DNA of 48,851 nucleotides, from the NCBI GenBank assembly GCA_000466585.1, contig KE993507.1, positions 1-48,851 of the forward strand, in the 5' to 3' direction. The translations under genes were made by a program, and so were the position numbers. The notes beneath the pieces were generated by a model. The model made no database searches. It saw nothing but the letters and a program-made list of their open reading frames with translations, and was not told the DNA's origin. Origin of the DNA: Clostridiales bacterium oral taxon 876 str. F0540 (GTDB lineage: Bacteria > Bacillota > Clostridia > Clostridiales > Clostridiaceae). This document shows, piece after piece, positions 26,464-36,354 of the stretch. The stretch's first letter is position 1. Each line of letters begins with the position of its first letter.

Positions 26464-27186
26464 TTATTCCGACTTAGCAGTGTTTTTATGAAATCTTTCT
26501 AAGTTTCCTCCACGATATGTGAACCACTTTATCGCCTCAATCTCTGCCATTGGTAGTATATCACTATTAGGTTTATCCCCATATTCCTTACATCTAAGGT
26601 ACATATTTGAGTTGATTACCCTAAGAGACTCTTCTGTTACATATAAAAAATATCTTCCATCAAGGGTTTTATACAGTTCCTCTATATCTCTTTTGTGGTT
26701 TCCATATAATGAATAATCTTTTGTATATACTTTAATTAATGATGACCTATTCATATCATATATTAGCCTATTTTTTATGAAACAACAATTCATTTTAGAG
26801 GTTTCATATTTTTCTCCAATAACCTTATCAGCAAAAAGTTCTAACAATACTGTTGTAGCTTGTCTATATTCTAAATAGTCTAAAGCCTGTTCTTCATACA
26901 TTACTACAACGCACTCAGGTTCTCTAACAAATATGCCCATTTCAGACAAATATGAATCCCCAGGTACAGTTATATATAAATAAAAGCGGCCACTTTCATC
27001 CATATACAAAGTCTCAACTTCGTCTACCCCATAAAAATTAGTTTTCTTTCTGGCTTTATAGAAATCATCAAAAATAACTTTAGCTTCTTTTTTATGTATA
27101 ATGTCATCTAATATTTCTCCTACATTATTTACATATATCTCAAAATCCTTATTGATTACAACTTTGTTATTTATTAAACTACACAT
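26464..27186 (-). CDS. Hypothetical protein
   Basis: This 240-aa soluble acidic protein is not recognised. Repeated strand-rich segments (RFYLYITVPGDSYLSEMGIFV and RYFLYVTEESLRVINSNMYL) look like two related halves, suggesting an internal duplication. Both halves contain a GRFYLY/GRYFLY-type strand. GAAGGAG precedes the ATG. A strong terminator follows. The upstream neighbour is another unknown of similar size. Confidence 0.55.
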   Translation of the reverse strand: MCSLINNKVVINKDFEIYVNNVGEILDDIIHKKEAKVIFDDFYKARKKTNFYGVDEVETLYMDESGRFYLYITVPGDSYLSEMGIFVREPECVVVMYEEQALDYLEYRQATTVLLELFADKVIGEKYETSKMNCCFIKNRLIYDMNRSSLIKVYTKDYSLYGNHKRDIEELYKTLDGRYFLYVTEESLRVINSNMYLRCKEYGDKPNSDILPMAEIEAIKWFTYRGGNLERFHKNTAKSE

Positions 27187-27316
27187 TACATTCTCTCCTT
27201 CATATTTATTATTTCTATTATTTAGATAGGGTACTTTACACAGAAACTTAAATTTTTATTTCCATGTAAAGTAGCTATATATATCATGGTAATTGACTTT
27301 TTCTAACCCTTAGCAA

Positions 27317-28012
27317 TTATTCTTCTAACTCATTATAAAATTCTTCTATTCCAAGCCTGTAATTCTCATACTGAACATATTTCTTTAACTTTTCAATATC
27401 TTTATTAGTGCAATCCTTATCCAATCTTGCAATCAGTATTTCATTCCAACTTGTTTTTAAATCTTCTGAACAAGCATCGACTGCTCCATTTTCTAAATCT
27501 ATATAGCACACTGAACCACAATCCTTATAATCTTGGGCTTTTAGAAGTAATTCCACAACTTCACTTACTTCTAATTCTTCAATTATCATAATTGCATTTT
27601 CTTTCCTTATAAACTCTCTCCCATCAACTTCGATCTTATCTTCAATTAAGGAAAGAAATCTTTTATATCTTATAGCGTCACATTCTAATTCAAAAACTAC
27701 TCCGTGTTCCTCTCCGTATTCTACTCCATCTAACATTCCTTTTGCTCTGAAATCATATATGTGATGGGAAAACATTGTATCGTCCACATAGTACATGCTT
27801 CTTATGTATGCTCCTGCTTCAATAGCATTAAGTATATTCATATCTTTTTCATCAATATCTTTGTATATGTCTATTAATATACCTGTGTCTGTTAAGAAAT
27901 AATGCGTTTCTGATATGTGTTTTCCTTGTAAAGCTATAATTAGCTGTTCTGAATAAAAATCTAATTCTCCACCTGTAACATCTGTTATTTGTAGTACCTT
28001 TAATTTCTTCAT
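27317..28012 (-). CDS. Hypothetical protein
   Basis: This 231-aa acidic protein begins MKKLKVLQITD. ATG 28012 is chosen because AAAGGAG lies eight bases before it. No catalytic motif is evident. It has mixed alpha/beta composition and no signal peptide. It follows the NERD gene by about 150 bp on the same strand and may be under the same control. Confidence 0.55.
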   Translation of the reverse strand: MKKLKVLQITDVTGGELDFYSEQLIIALQGKHISETHYFLTDTGILIDIYKDIDEKDMNILNAIEAGAYIRSMYYVDDTMFSHHIYDFRAKGMLDGVEYGEEHGVVFELECDAIRYKRFLSLIEDKIEVDGREFIRKENAIMIIEELEVSEVVELLLKAQDYKDCGSVCYIDLENGAVDACSEDLKTSWNEILIARLDKDCTNKDIEKLKKYVQYENYRLGIEEFYNELEE

Positions 28013-28165
28013 AATAATTTTCTCCTTTACCATTAGTTCTCTTTTCCCACCCCACCCATCCAAATTATATATTAATTATTCAATTGTAATTTTTATATAA
28101 CTTATCAGATTATTTACTGAATGTTGCGTCTATTTTTTCCATTTTTCCCCTTACTTACCTTTAAA

Positions 28166-29527
28166 CTAAATCACATTAGTATCTACTATTTCTATACTGT
28201 TTTCTAATGAGCCTTTAATATTAATTAGCTGGGAATCACTTATACTATTTGTCCCTTCATATGATGTTATAAAATCCAATATACATTCTACCTTCATCAC
28301 GTTTAATGCTGTATTTTCTAATCCTAATAATCGGCAATTTTTATGAGCCATCGCAAGAATACTTACTATTTCAAATTCTTCCCCAACTACCCCTTTCAGT
28401 ATCTGTTCATGTCTTTGTATCTGACCTTTAGGATTGTCCAATAGTTCATATTTATGTTTGGTAGTTTTCGTCCAATTTTCATTTCTATCAATATATATAT
28501 ATCCTGAATAACTTTTCGTTTCTATATGAAATATCGCATTAGGTCCTATGACTAAGTGGTCTATCTGTTGAGACCTTCCACCAGCTTTTACAATAATATT
28601 GTTGTATACCTTATAACTACTTGGATTTAGAAAGCTTAGATAATGTGATACCTTTCTTTCTCCGATTGTTCCTGCATTGATAATCTCAGTTTCTGAATTG
28701 CTTGTAGTTTTATTTTTCTTATCAAAAAAGTTCTTGTTGTATAGCACTTCTCTTTCAATAATTATTTTATCAATCTCTGCCCATACATCTGCTATTTTCA
28801 TTACTTGAAAGTATTTCAAAATAGTTATATAGCTCGGTAATCTTTCATTTTTCTCAATCTCCATTTTTGTTAGATGCCTCTTCATTCTATAATATTCTTC
28901 TATAAGAATTTCTATAATGCTTTCTTTGCTATATTGGGACTTATTACCCCCATGTGCTTCTTCAAATCCTACTATTTTTCTAAGGTTGTTCATCCCCCCA
29001 AATCTCAGCGAAAATACAGTCGCACTATATATACCTTCAAAGGAATTTAGCTCCTTAGCTGAGACGGGCTTTCCAACTTTATTACTAATATCTTTATATA
29101 TTTTAAGTAATTCCTTTTTACCTTCACTTACTTTTGATTGATATTTATTAGGTTCTAATCCGCACTCTCTCATAGCATTATTATAGGAACCAAATATTTT
29201 TGTTATAACCGTTGGACTATACCCATTATTACTAAACTCTTGTTCAGATGGAGTATGTCCTAATTTTTGATATAGATTATTAATTATTTCTATATATTCT
29301 TCTTTGTCTCTCCTAACAAAGTTTAGTTCTTTTTCATGTATCCCAGCCTTTAATAATATCTTATTGAATGGTACACCAAACCTCTTCTTTAAGTATGGTA
29401 GTGAAGGTGTCTTTTTTCTCCTTTTGAAAAAGTCCCAACATCCTGTTGGCTTTAACTGCATATATTCTTCTTTTAACATTTTAAGTAACTCATTATCGGA
29501 TAACACTTTTGGTTTTATATTTTTCAT
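28166..29527 (-). CDS. NERD-domain nuclease-like protein with N-terminal repeats
   Basis: Residues 1-200 contain several copies of a small helical module (LPYLKKRFGVPFNKILLKAGI, TVITKIFGSYNNAMRECGL, TVFSLRFGGMNNLRKIVGF), as seen in DNA-binding parts of homing-type proteins. Residues about 280-410 form a NERD domain: GTIGERKVSHYL, QQIDHLVIGPNAIFHIETKSYSG, which holds the D...ExK restriction-like residues. NERD proteins are predicted nucleases. ATG 29527 follows GTAGGAGG. An upstream promoter (TTGACG-N17-TATTAT) overlaps repeated operator-like sites, and an XRE gene lies just upstream. Confidence 0.75.
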   Translation of the reverse strand: MKNIKPKVLSDNELLKMLKEEYMQLKPTGCWDFFKRRKKTPSLPYLKKRFGVPFNKILLKAGIHEKELNFVRRDKEEYIEIINNLYQKLGHTPSEQEFSNNGYSPTVITKIFGSYNNAMRECGLEPNKYQSKVSEGKKELLKIYKDISNKVGKPVSAKELNSFEGIYSATVFSLRFGGMNNLRKIVGFEEAHGGNKSQYSKESIIEILIEEYYRMKRHLTKMEIEKNERLPSYITILKYFQVMKIADVWAEIDKIIIEREVLYNKNFFDKKNKTTSNSETEIINAGTIGERKVSHYLSFLNPSSYKVYNNIIVKAGGRSQQIDHLVIGPNAIFHIETKSYSGYIYIDRNENWTKTTKHKYELLDNPKGQIQRHEQILKGVVGEEFEIVSILAMAHKNCRLLGLENTALNVMKVECILDFITSYEGTNSISDSQLINIKGSLENSIEIVDTNVI

Positions 29528-29627
29528 CTTTGTTCCTCCTACCTTCACTCATACATTATCTGCAATACTTTTTTAAATTTAATTTTCGCTTTGTTTATTG
29601 AATATATTTTATTCAATAGTTAATTTA

Positions 29628-29711
29628 TTGACTATATTCATATAATACACCTTTTACATATAAACGTCAACACTATATTCAATGTTATTTTTATATATTG
29701 AATATAGTCAA
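29628..29711 (-). promoter_or_regulatory. NERD-gene promoter with operator repeats
   Basis: The minus-strand promoter has -35 TTGACG (29670-29665) and -10 TATTAT (29647-29642) with a 17-base spacer. TTGACTATATTCA (29628-29640) and its exact inverse TGAATATAGTCAA (29699-29711) flank it. Further TATATTCAAT copies lie at about 29674 and 29597-29617. The downstream copy overlaps the predicted start, so binding there would repress. Confidence 0.65.
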
Positions 29712-29728
29712 CGTATTTGCAATAAAAA

Positions 29729-29769
29729 GCTCTGTTATAAACAATAATTTCAACCGCTTATAACAAAGC
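29729..29769 (-). terminator. Terminator of the XRE gene
   Basis: The stem GCTTTGTTATAA / TTATAACAGAGC (minus strand, one mismatch) is followed by TTTTT. Confidence 0.7.
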
Positions 29770-29774
29770 ATTAT

Positions 29775-30281
29775 TTACAGCAATATAGTTTTCTGTCTGC
29801 TTTTTTTTAATACATCCATTTGTTCTAAAATACTTCTTAAAATATATATAGTATCTGAATCATCTGATAATGTAAATGCAAATAGTAATTTTATTAATAT
29901 TATTAATGTTTCCTTCTCCTTATCCGTCAGAGGCTTTTCTCTAACTATGTATTCTCCACTCATTTCTGATGGTACTTTTATGCTATTTATTCTAATAAGT
30001 GTATCTATACTCTCAAAACCATTTGCTCTATTTAATAAGTCTCCGTAACCAAAGCTATGTAGCACCTCTTTAAAATCAAGTCCCATTTTTTTTGTAATTT
30101 GACATGCTAATTTTATTGTTGGATTACTATTTTTTCCTCCACTTTCGAGCCTACTTAGATAACTTGATGTTATTGAAGTTTCCTCTCCCTCAGATATTAA
30201 TTCAGCCAAACCTTGCAGTGAAAGATTTCGCTTCTCACGTTCTCTCTTAATTATATCTCCGAAACTCGTATAATTATCCAT
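29775..30281 (-). CDS. XRE-family transcriptional regulator
   Basis: The N-terminal HTH (FGDIIKREREKRNLSLQGLAELI...SSYLSRLESGG) is classic XRE, followed by a helical C-terminal region of about 90 residues. ATG 30281 has AGGAGG eight bases upstream; the longer reading from 30338 is not used. It is 250 bp upstream of the NERD gene on the same strand, with TGAATATAG operators between, so NERD control is likely. ATTCAATATATC upstream of its own start suggests autoregulation. Confidence 0.8.
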   Translation of the reverse strand: MDNYTSFGDIIKREREKRNLSLQGLAELISEGEETSITSSYLSRLESGGKNSNPTIKLACQITKKMGLDFKEVLHSFGYGDLLNRANGFESIDTLIRINSIKVPSEMSGEYIVREKPLTDKEKETLIILIKLLFAFTLSDDSDTIYILRSILEQMDVLKKSRQKTILL

Positions 30282-30378
30282 ATGTATTCCTCCTATCATA
30301 TTATTATAAATGATAGCATTAATATAAACTTCATTCAATATATCATTATTGATCTTGATTATATTTTATGTATTAGAT

Positions 30379-30412
30379 GCAGTAGTCAAAGACTACTGTC
30401 ATAGACTACTGC
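30379..30412. promoter_or_regulatory. Competing hairpin element
   Basis: GCAGTAGTC is followed by two copies of GACTACTG (30391-30398, 30404-30411). The first arm can pair with either copy, so two alternative hairpins are possible. It lies between the four-helix gene and the XRE gene. Confidence 0.4.
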
Positions 30413-30475
30413 AAAAATATTATCATTATAATTAATCAATAATTTATTTCCTTGGATTTTCTTGAACTAAGGAAT

Positions 30476-30880
30476 TTATTTGTTCTCCTTGGCTATATTT
30501 TTTAGATAAGTTATAATTAACTTTTTTATTTCTAAACATCTATTGCTCAGTTCTATATATTCTTCCTGAGAAATATATCCTCTATCTTTACTTCTTGATG
30601 TCCAATGTTCCGTCTCACAACAACTTCCAAGAGCATTATTCAAGAAAGAAAAGTATTTTCTTGGATACAGTTGTGATGCACCTTCGCAGACGTTTGCTCC
30701 TATACTTGAAACGCATCTTAAAATTTGGTCCACATATCGGTACTTTTCTTCGCTGGGAAATCTCTTACATAGCTCAAATATCCTATCCTCTAACTCAATG
30801 CTCTTCTTATAAGCTATTAGCCTCTTGTAATCTTGCACATATATTTTATCTGGACTTACTAATATATCTTCTTTACTCAT
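30476..30880 (-). CDS. Four-helix-bundle protein (23S rRNA IVP/Avd-like family)
   Basis: This 134-aa protein has the family pattern: KRLIAYKKSIELEDRIFELCKRFPSEE, QILRCVSSIGANVCEGAS, FLNNALGSCCETEHWTSRSKDRGYI, EYIELSNRCLEIKKLIITYL. The fold is a pentameric four-helix bundle also used by Avd proteins of diversity-generating retroelements. No reverse transcriptase or template repeat is present here, so an Avd role is unlikely. GAAGGAG precedes the ATG. Confidence 0.75.
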   Translation of the reverse strand: MSKEDILVSPDKIYVQDYKRLIAYKKSIELEDRIFELCKRFPSEEKYRYVDQILRCVSSIGANVCEGASQLYPRKYFSFLNNALGSCCETEHWTSRSKDRGYISQEEYIELSNRCLEIKKLIITYLKNIAKENK

Positions 30881-30945
30881 TTCATCTTTCTCCTTCGCTA
30901 TCTTTTATATTGTATTCATTAGTAACTATTTCAATAATCTATCTA

Positions 30946-33123
30946 CTACTTTACTATATTTAGCTTCTCTATTATCCTTGAATTTCTACTTTTCTCTTCT
31001 TTGCTTATTGTATCAAAGAACAATTTTTTATCTCCTATTAAAATCACCCTACTTTTACTTCGAGTGATTGCGGTATACATCATGTTTCTATTTGCATAAA
31101 TCATATTGCTTTCGTTTACAGGAATTATAACAATAGGAAATTCACTTCCTTGTGATTTATGGATGGTAATTGTGAATGCCAATTCAAGTTCATCAACATT
31201 ACTATAATCATATTCAACTTTCCACTCCCCAAACTTAACTGTATATTTTGATTCTTCATCCTCTGTTTTAATCTTTACCACTTGTCCAATTTCACCATTC
31301 ATAACATACAATTTGTAATTATTAACTGTTTGCATAACACTATCTCTAATATAGAATCTATTTATAGCTTTATTCTTATTGGTCTGTAAGCTATTTCTAA
31401 TCTGCATATTCAAATTTTCTGTACCAAGTAGTCCTAATTTTAGAGGAGATAATACTATAATGTCGCCAGTATTATTTCCCTCAGACTTTAGAACATTAAT
31501 AGTATTAATAATATTTCTCAATATCTTGTTGCTATCACACTCTATAAATCTAAACTCTCTATCATCAAAGCTTATCGCACCGAACTTCTTCTCTATAATT
31601 CTATTTGCATTAGCAAGTATGAGGCTATCTTCATTTTGCCTAACTACATCTATTAAATTCGTTACTGGTATCTTTCCACTTTTAATTAAATCACAGAGAA
31701 TACTTCCTGCACTTACACTGCGGAGCTGTTCATCATCTCCAACAATTATAAGGTTAGTATTATCGCTAATATTAGTTATAATGTGGTGAAATAGTTTTGT
31801 GTCTAACATTGACCCTTCATCTATCACAAGATAATCAGCTTGAATCTTATTAATTTTATTCCTATGATTATCTCCTACTGATATATTAAAAAGTCTATGG
31901 ACTGTCATTGCTTCTTTGTCTGAAACATCTTTTAACTTAATAGCGGCCTTACCTGTAGGTGAAGCTAATTCTACTGTTGCGTTTGGATTTAATTCCTTTA
32001 ATACATCTATTAACTTGCCAATTACATAAGACTTTCCTGAACCTGCGTTCCCACAAATAATACTAATCTTATTTGTAAGAGCCATAATTATCGCTTCTTC
32101 TTGCCTTTCAATCAGTTTATGGTCATTTTCTCTACTCATTACTATAAGTTTTCTTATCTCTTCATTTTTATAACGATTTTTAGCCTTATTATTATTGTTT
32201 AATAGCTCCTTAACCTTGCTCACTATAGTCTCTTCTATAATGTGGTAATCCGCTCTATAAATGCACGTACTGCCTTTTAAATTGTCCTCAACAACTATTT
32301 TATTATCTATCACTAAGCTTTTAAGTGTTTTTTCTATCGTCTCTATTGAGACATTCTTGAATTGCTCCTTGTATAAACCAATCTTATCTACATATTCTGG
32401 TAACTCTAATTTAAGCTTTTCTTTTAATGTGTATAAGTCGCCATTTTGCTCAATTTCATTATCTATATAGCTCAGGATAAGAGCCTTAACTCTGTTAATA
32501 TCATCAAACTTCATGTCTTGGTTGATAGCAATACTATCTGCAACCTTAAAATCTATACCTACCTCCTGGTTTATTACATATGGGTTATCTTTTATTATTT
32601 CCACTGCCCTTAGTCCCAATTTATCTATTACATTGCTTATAATTTCTTCCTTGGTATCTATCGCCTTAACATCTAAAAGCATATTATAAAGTTCATCAAA
32701 AACAATAATACTTTCATATACTTTTCGAGCTAAGTTTTCTCCTATGCCTGGTACTTTAAGTAAACATTTATAATCAGCTTTTAAAAGCTCCATTGTATCC
32801 TTACCTAATACATTTACTATCTTTTCCGCCTTGATTTTACTTAACACCTTCACCCTATATTTTAATATATCAGCTATTACTGTGTTATCTATATCAACTA
32901 ACTCAGGTCTTCCATCCAATTTGCAAGTACAACTAATCCTGGAAATAGTATATTCCTTAATCAATGCTTCATAGGTGCAAAATTCTTTAATATCACCTAA
33001 GTCGCCTGAAATACTTATATTCTTTTTTATATTTCCTTGATAACTATGTTCTATTACCTCTGCTTGTATGAATCCAACATCTATAATTTTTTTAACCTTA
33101 AACTTTAGGCAATTATCTATCAT
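30946..33123 (-). CDS. recD2: RecD2-like DNA helicase
   Basis: A helix-hairpin-helix block (LLKVPGIGENLARKVYESI) at about 128-146 precedes an SF1B helicase core: Walker A ICGNAGSGKSYVIGKL, Walker B LVIDEGSMLD, motif III VGDDEQLRSVSAGSIL, then TITIHKSQGSEFPIVIIPV and YTAITRSKSRVILIGD. The order matches RecD2, a 5'-3' helicase found without RecBC. ATG 33123 follows AAAGGAG by ten bases; the TTG at 33132 is too close to it. It forms an operon with the upstream 205-aa gene (16 bp). A plasmid replication or repair role is likely. Confidence 0.9.
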   Translation of the reverse strand: MIDNCLKFKVKKIIDVGFIQAEVIEHSYQGNIKKNISISGDLGDIKEFCTYEALIKEYTISRISCTCKLDGRPELVDIDNTVIADILKYRVKVLSKIKAEKIVNVLGKDTMELLKADYKCLLKVPGIGENLARKVYESIIVFDELYNMLLDVKAIDTKEEIISNVIDKLGLRAVEIIKDNPYVINQEVGIDFKVADSIAINQDMKFDDINRVKALILSYIDNEIEQNGDLYTLKEKLKLELPEYVDKIGLYKEQFKNVSIETIEKTLKSLVIDNKIVVEDNLKGSTCIYRADYHIIEETIVSKVKELLNNNNKAKNRYKNEEIRKLIVMSRENDHKLIERQEEAIIMALTNKISIICGNAGSGKSYVIGKLIDVLKELNPNATVELASPTGKAAIKLKDVSDKEAMTVHRLFNISVGDNHRNKINKIQADYLVIDEGSMLDTKLFHHIITNISDNTNLIIVGDDEQLRSVSAGSILCDLIKSGKIPVTNLIDVVRQNEDSLILANANRIIEKKFGAISFDDREFRFIECDSNKILRNIINTINVLKSEGNNTGDIIVLSPLKLGLLGTENLNMQIRNSLQTNKNKAINRFYIRDSVMQTVNNYKLYVMNGEIGQVVKIKTEDEESKYTVKFGEWKVEYDYSNVDELELAFTITIHKSQGSEFPIVIIPVNESNMIYANRNMMYTAITRSKSRVILIGDKKLFFDTISKEEKSRNSRIIEKLNIVK

Positions 33124-33139
33124 TTGTATCAATCTCCTT

Positions 33140-33757
33140 TTATTGCTGTTCTGATGTATATATTGTTATATAAAGGACAGTACCTTTAATAAGAAAGTTA
33201 GAGCTGTAACCTTCTCTGAGACAATTACTATATTTATTTAAGTAACTCAATTGCTCCTCTGTAGTGCTAAATTCAATTGCTTCCCAAAACCCAGTAACCT
33301 GTAACATTTCTTCCTTGCTTAATCCTGAAAATGTAGGACTTGAAGGCTGTATATTTCCCGCATTATTAACATTAAAAGCAAATCGTCTTTTAATAGTTAA
33401 CTCACTCTCTAACCCCTTGTGAAGATTGAGTTGTTCATATAAGTTCTCAAAGTCCTTAGCTTTCTTCTCAGCGGTTACATATCTATTTAAGATATTAAAA
33501 ACTGGATTCCCAGTAGAGTTAAATCTGTCTTGTAAGCTCTTCTTACTAATATCCTTAATTTCAAGCTTCTTCTTAATTTCGCTTCTCCATTTATCATTTG
33601 AAAAGTCTATGTCTATTTTGAATGAAGTAGTCATTAGTTCATCTAATAACTTCTTATCTTCTCTATATTTTTTAAGCAAGTCCATAACCCTATCAATTTT
33701 AATCTCATATATCCTTAAATTCATATTTTCTAATAATTCATCTTTGGTATTAAACAT
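33140..33757 (-). CDS. Hypothetical protein co-transcribed with recD2
   Basis: This 205-aa, lysine/glutamate-rich, mostly helical protein has a coiled-coil first half and a beta-rich end (SNFLIKGTVLYITIYT). No family recognised. Its stop lies 16 bp before the recD2 start and it follows GGGAG, so both probably share one transcript. It may be a partner of the helicase. Confidence 0.6.
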   Translation of the reverse strand: MFNTKDELLENMNLRIYEIKIDRVMDLLKKYREDKKLLDELMTTSFKIDIDFSNDKWRSEIKKKLEIKDISKKSLQDRFNSTGNPVFNILNRYVTAEKKAKDFENLYEQLNLHKGLESELTIKRRFAFNVNNAGNIQPSSPTFSGLSKEEMLQVTGFWEAIEFSTTEEQLSYLNKYSNCLREGYSSNFLIKGTVLYITIYTSEQQ

Positions 33758-34340
33758 TGTCTGCTTCTCCCTTTTCTTTTGTTTACAAGAATAGTTTACT
33801 TAGATTTGCAATGCTTTTAAATGCTTTAACTGCTCTATAGTGTCTTACACCTCATTTCGCCAAAGTGAGTCAATTAAATTGAGGCAAATAAAAAGACCTC
33901 TACTTTAGTAGAAATCTTAAAATTTAGGCTCTGTTAAAGAATAGTGTTGAAATTTAAGGCAAAGTTAAAGAAACATCTAATTTAGCTTTTGCTAAGTCTT
34001 TGATACATGGACTTATTTCAAAACTTCAAATCAGTAATTTTCTAATGAATTCATATTTTATCAATTTGTAATATTTATAAATATATTCTGTTCATAAAAA
34101 ATTAATATACTTCTTACAGAATATTAATATATTTTTTCATTAGCTTTTTATCCCTCCTACTAATACCTTATTAAAAAATCAGATAATGTATATAGAAAAT
34201 TTTCATCAACACTACAGTCACTATTATACGTATAAGGGTTATTCAGTACATGTATGCAGGCATTTGCCCACGCCTTCTCACAATGGCTTTTACCGGTTAT
34301 ACTTAATATAGAAACAATAATTTAGAGAGGGGTTTTTCAT
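33758..34340. other. Non-coding region between recD2 operon and 85-aa gene
   Basis: It holds the promoter of the recD2 operon, a short hairpin (TCTACT/AGTAGA near 33898) and a 28-base sequence at 33923-33950 that recurs at 41930. The end (34310-34340) has a GAGAGGGG ribosome binding site for the next gene. No ORF. Confidence 0.5.
33923..33950 (+). repeat. Dispersed 28-bp repeat, copy A
   Basis: It begins TTTAGGCTCTGTTAAAG and ends TGTTGA; it matches 41930-41957 at 25 of 28 positions. Both lie in non-coding DNA. The GGCTCTGTTAAAG start resembles insertion-sequence ends, but no transposase is adjacent. Confidence 0.6.
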
Positions 34341-34598
34341 ATGAAGTGTATTACTCTAAAAAAAATCAGGGAAATTTTAGAAAATTCAAATCTTTCGGGA
34401 AAAACATTACATGTTAGAGAGATTCAAGATTTAATTAGAAAAAACTATAAACTTTCTCCTGAAGACTATCTTCCTTATGTAAATACTCGTAAGACTACTT
34501 ATCAATACTGGCAATCTCAAGTACAAAAAGTTTTATATTACTTATCCCGTGACAATAAAATAACCCATCATCATGACACAGAATCTTATACTTTTTAA
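34341..34598 (+). CDS. Small hypothetical protein beside rep candidate
   Basis: This 85-aa basic protein (ITLKKIREILENSNLSGKTLHVREIQDLIRKNYKL...YWQSQVQKVLYYLSRDNKI) has a helical pattern like a winged-helix or HARE-type DNA-binding module. GAGAGGGG precedes the ATG. It converges on the candidate Rep gene with 13 bp between stops. A replication or regulatory role is possible but unproven. Confidence 0.6.
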   Translation: MKCITLKKIREILENSNLSGKTLHVREIQDLIRKNYKLSPEDYLPYVNTRKTTYQYWQSQVQKVLYYLSRDNKITHHHDTESYTF

Positions 34599-34611
34599 AT
34601 TACACCATTCT

Positions 34612-35901
34612 CTAAGTGGACACTTTAGTGTCCACTTCATTAAATTCACTTTTATTTTCTTTCGTATATGTACCATATATCATCTCACACAAATTATCCC
34701 CAAATTTTTCTCTACAATTTTCCTCAGTCATCGCAGTAGCCGAAACACTTCTTCCGCTATATTTTAATATTCTTACTCTTGCTTCAGCTTGTAACAGTAA
34801 TTCGTCTGTATACTTCGGCACTATATAGTAGTTTATTTCTTTTTTACCCTCAACAACTTTTCTAAGCCTTTGAGGAACATTTTCTTTGCCTACTTTTATT
34901 AGAAATCCCAGAGCACAGAATGCATTTACTAATTTACATATTTGATTTTGCTTTATTGGTTTAATTTTTTTATCGTGTTCTTTTAGAAACATTAATTTGT
35001 CTTCTATGTATTCTCCTGAACAGAAAAATATATTTTCTTCATTAAAGCTGTTTTTATTAGTTGTTATATTCTTTTCTCCTTCTTCTAATAACTGTTCCAG
35101 CAGATATATATGCTTATATGTATACTTGTATAATGGTAGGTACATAGACTTTAGAAGTTCTCTGTTTTGAATTAATGTTCTATTAAAGCTATACTTTAAT
35201 CTTTGTTCTTCTACATACTGTATCTTAATATTTAAAAGATCGCACAGTAAATTTATAGCAGTATAAGTATTGGTATTATATATAATTTCAAATAAGTTAA
35301 TTATGTCATAGCTTTCTTCAATTACTTCTTTATTGTTAAAACCTCTAAAGAAGAATAGCTTATATTCATTGTTTACTAAGTATATATATACTTGCCTGTT
35401 TCTTATTTTATAATAGATACTGTATGTCCATATCTTGTTTTCTGCTTGGTCTATACTAACGTTTATAACTTCTTTTTTGCCTTTATCAAGTGCTTCAAGT
35501 TCATTATGAACCTCAAAATTAACTTCTTCCTCGGAATTACATAAGCCCTCAACAGCTTCAACAACCAAAAATATATTGCTCTCGAAACTCTCTTTAAAGT
35601 TATAATCTAAGTTTAGGATTTTCCTAAAATCTTGTTGCCTTATAACCTTTACTGCTTCATCATGGTCTTCTACAATTACGTTTAATCCGCATATACTCTT
35701 TATTTTTTCTTTATTAGCCTCAATATAGCCTTTATATCCACATTCTTTATTAACTAATTTTTTTTGCAGATCAATATCTTGTCTTAAAATGTTCGCAATC
35801 ATTGATGTATAGTAGGCTTCTTTTCCTATTTCTCCAAGGTGATTTGCTCTTAACCTATTTACACCAAGTTCTATAAGTTCTCGTTTCATACTATTTTCCA
35901 T
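34612..35901 (-). CDS. Candidate plasmid replication initiator
   Basis: This 429-aa protein has no motif I recognise outright. The region FFCSGEYIEDKLMFLKEHD...NQICKLVNAFCALGFLIKVGK reads as a winged helix, so it likely binds DNA. It faces away from the largest non-coding, inverted-repeat-rich stretch of the plasmid (35902-37088), the usual arrangement for a Rep gene and its origin. No other replication protein family is visible. ATG 35901 is favoured because AGGGG lies nine bases upstream, while ATG 35910 touches that site. Confidence 0.45.
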   Translation of the reverse strand: MENSMKRELIELGVNRLRANHLGEIGKEAYYTSMIANILRQDIDLQKKLVNKECGYKGYIEANKEKIKSICGLNVIVEDHDEAVKVIRQQDFRKILNLDYNFKESFESNIFLVVEAVEGLCNSEEEVNFEVHNELEALDKGKKEVINVSIDQAENKIWTYSIYYKIRNRQVYIYLVNNEYKLFFFRGFNNKEVIEESYDIINLFEIIYNTNTYTAINLLCDLLNIKIQYVEEQRLKYSFNRTLIQNRELLKSMYLPLYKYTYKHIYLLEQLLEEGEKNITTNKNSFNEENIFFCSGEYIEDKLMFLKEHDKKIKPIKQNQICKLVNAFCALGFLIKVGKENVPQRLRKVVEGKKEINYYIVPKYTDELLLQAEARVRILKYSGRSVSATAMTEENCREKFGDNLCEMIYGTYTKENKSEFNEVDTKVST

Positions 35902-36173
35902 AGTTTTCATCCCCTATTTTATACAGATGTAAAATTTGAATATATAAACTTACACTGCCTTTCTTTATTTAGAACTAACTATAAAATCAATAGGAAACAT
36001 ACATGAATTTTGTATTCTACTAAAACAGTAGTTATACTGTTTTACCATGTAACTCCATATTGGATAAGTTAGTATAAAGATCATACGAAAATAAGAAATC
36101 TTTTGCTATGGATAAAGTGTTCTACAATGCTCTACACTTGGAGAGAAGGTATTCGTTAGAATACAATTGTATA

Positions 36174-36354
36174 TTTATAGGCTTTGCTAAAAGTTCATCT
36201 AAACCTACTACGAGCTTGGTCATTAAATAAAAGGATTTTACAAAATCAGTGGAGAGTATACCTTATTTAAAATACTTATCATTAAATATAAATACATATC
36301 TCCACCTGATTTTGCGGGATTTACCTGCAAAGCACTTTCGTGCTGTTGCTTTTT
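36174..36354 (+). ncRNA. Possible counter-transcribed RNA in origin region
   Basis: On the plus strand CAAAATCAGTGGAGAGTAT (36241-36259) pairs with ATATCTCCACCTGATTTTG (36296-36314), with mismatches only at two positions. A shorter alternative, GATTTT/AAAATC at 36234-36247, competes. A terminator hairpin GCAAAGCAC/GTGCTGTTGC (36327-36349) with a T5 run follows. A modest promoter (TTGGAG-N18-TACAAT, -10 at 36162-36167) has a GTATTC/GAATAC palindrome over it. If the Rep mRNA starts further upstream, this RNA would be antisense to its leader. Confidence 0.4.

Noticed and set aside
30476..30880. Diversity-generating retroelement accessory (Avd)
   Set aside because: The four-helix family fits, but there is no reverse transcriptase, template repeat or variable protein in the window.
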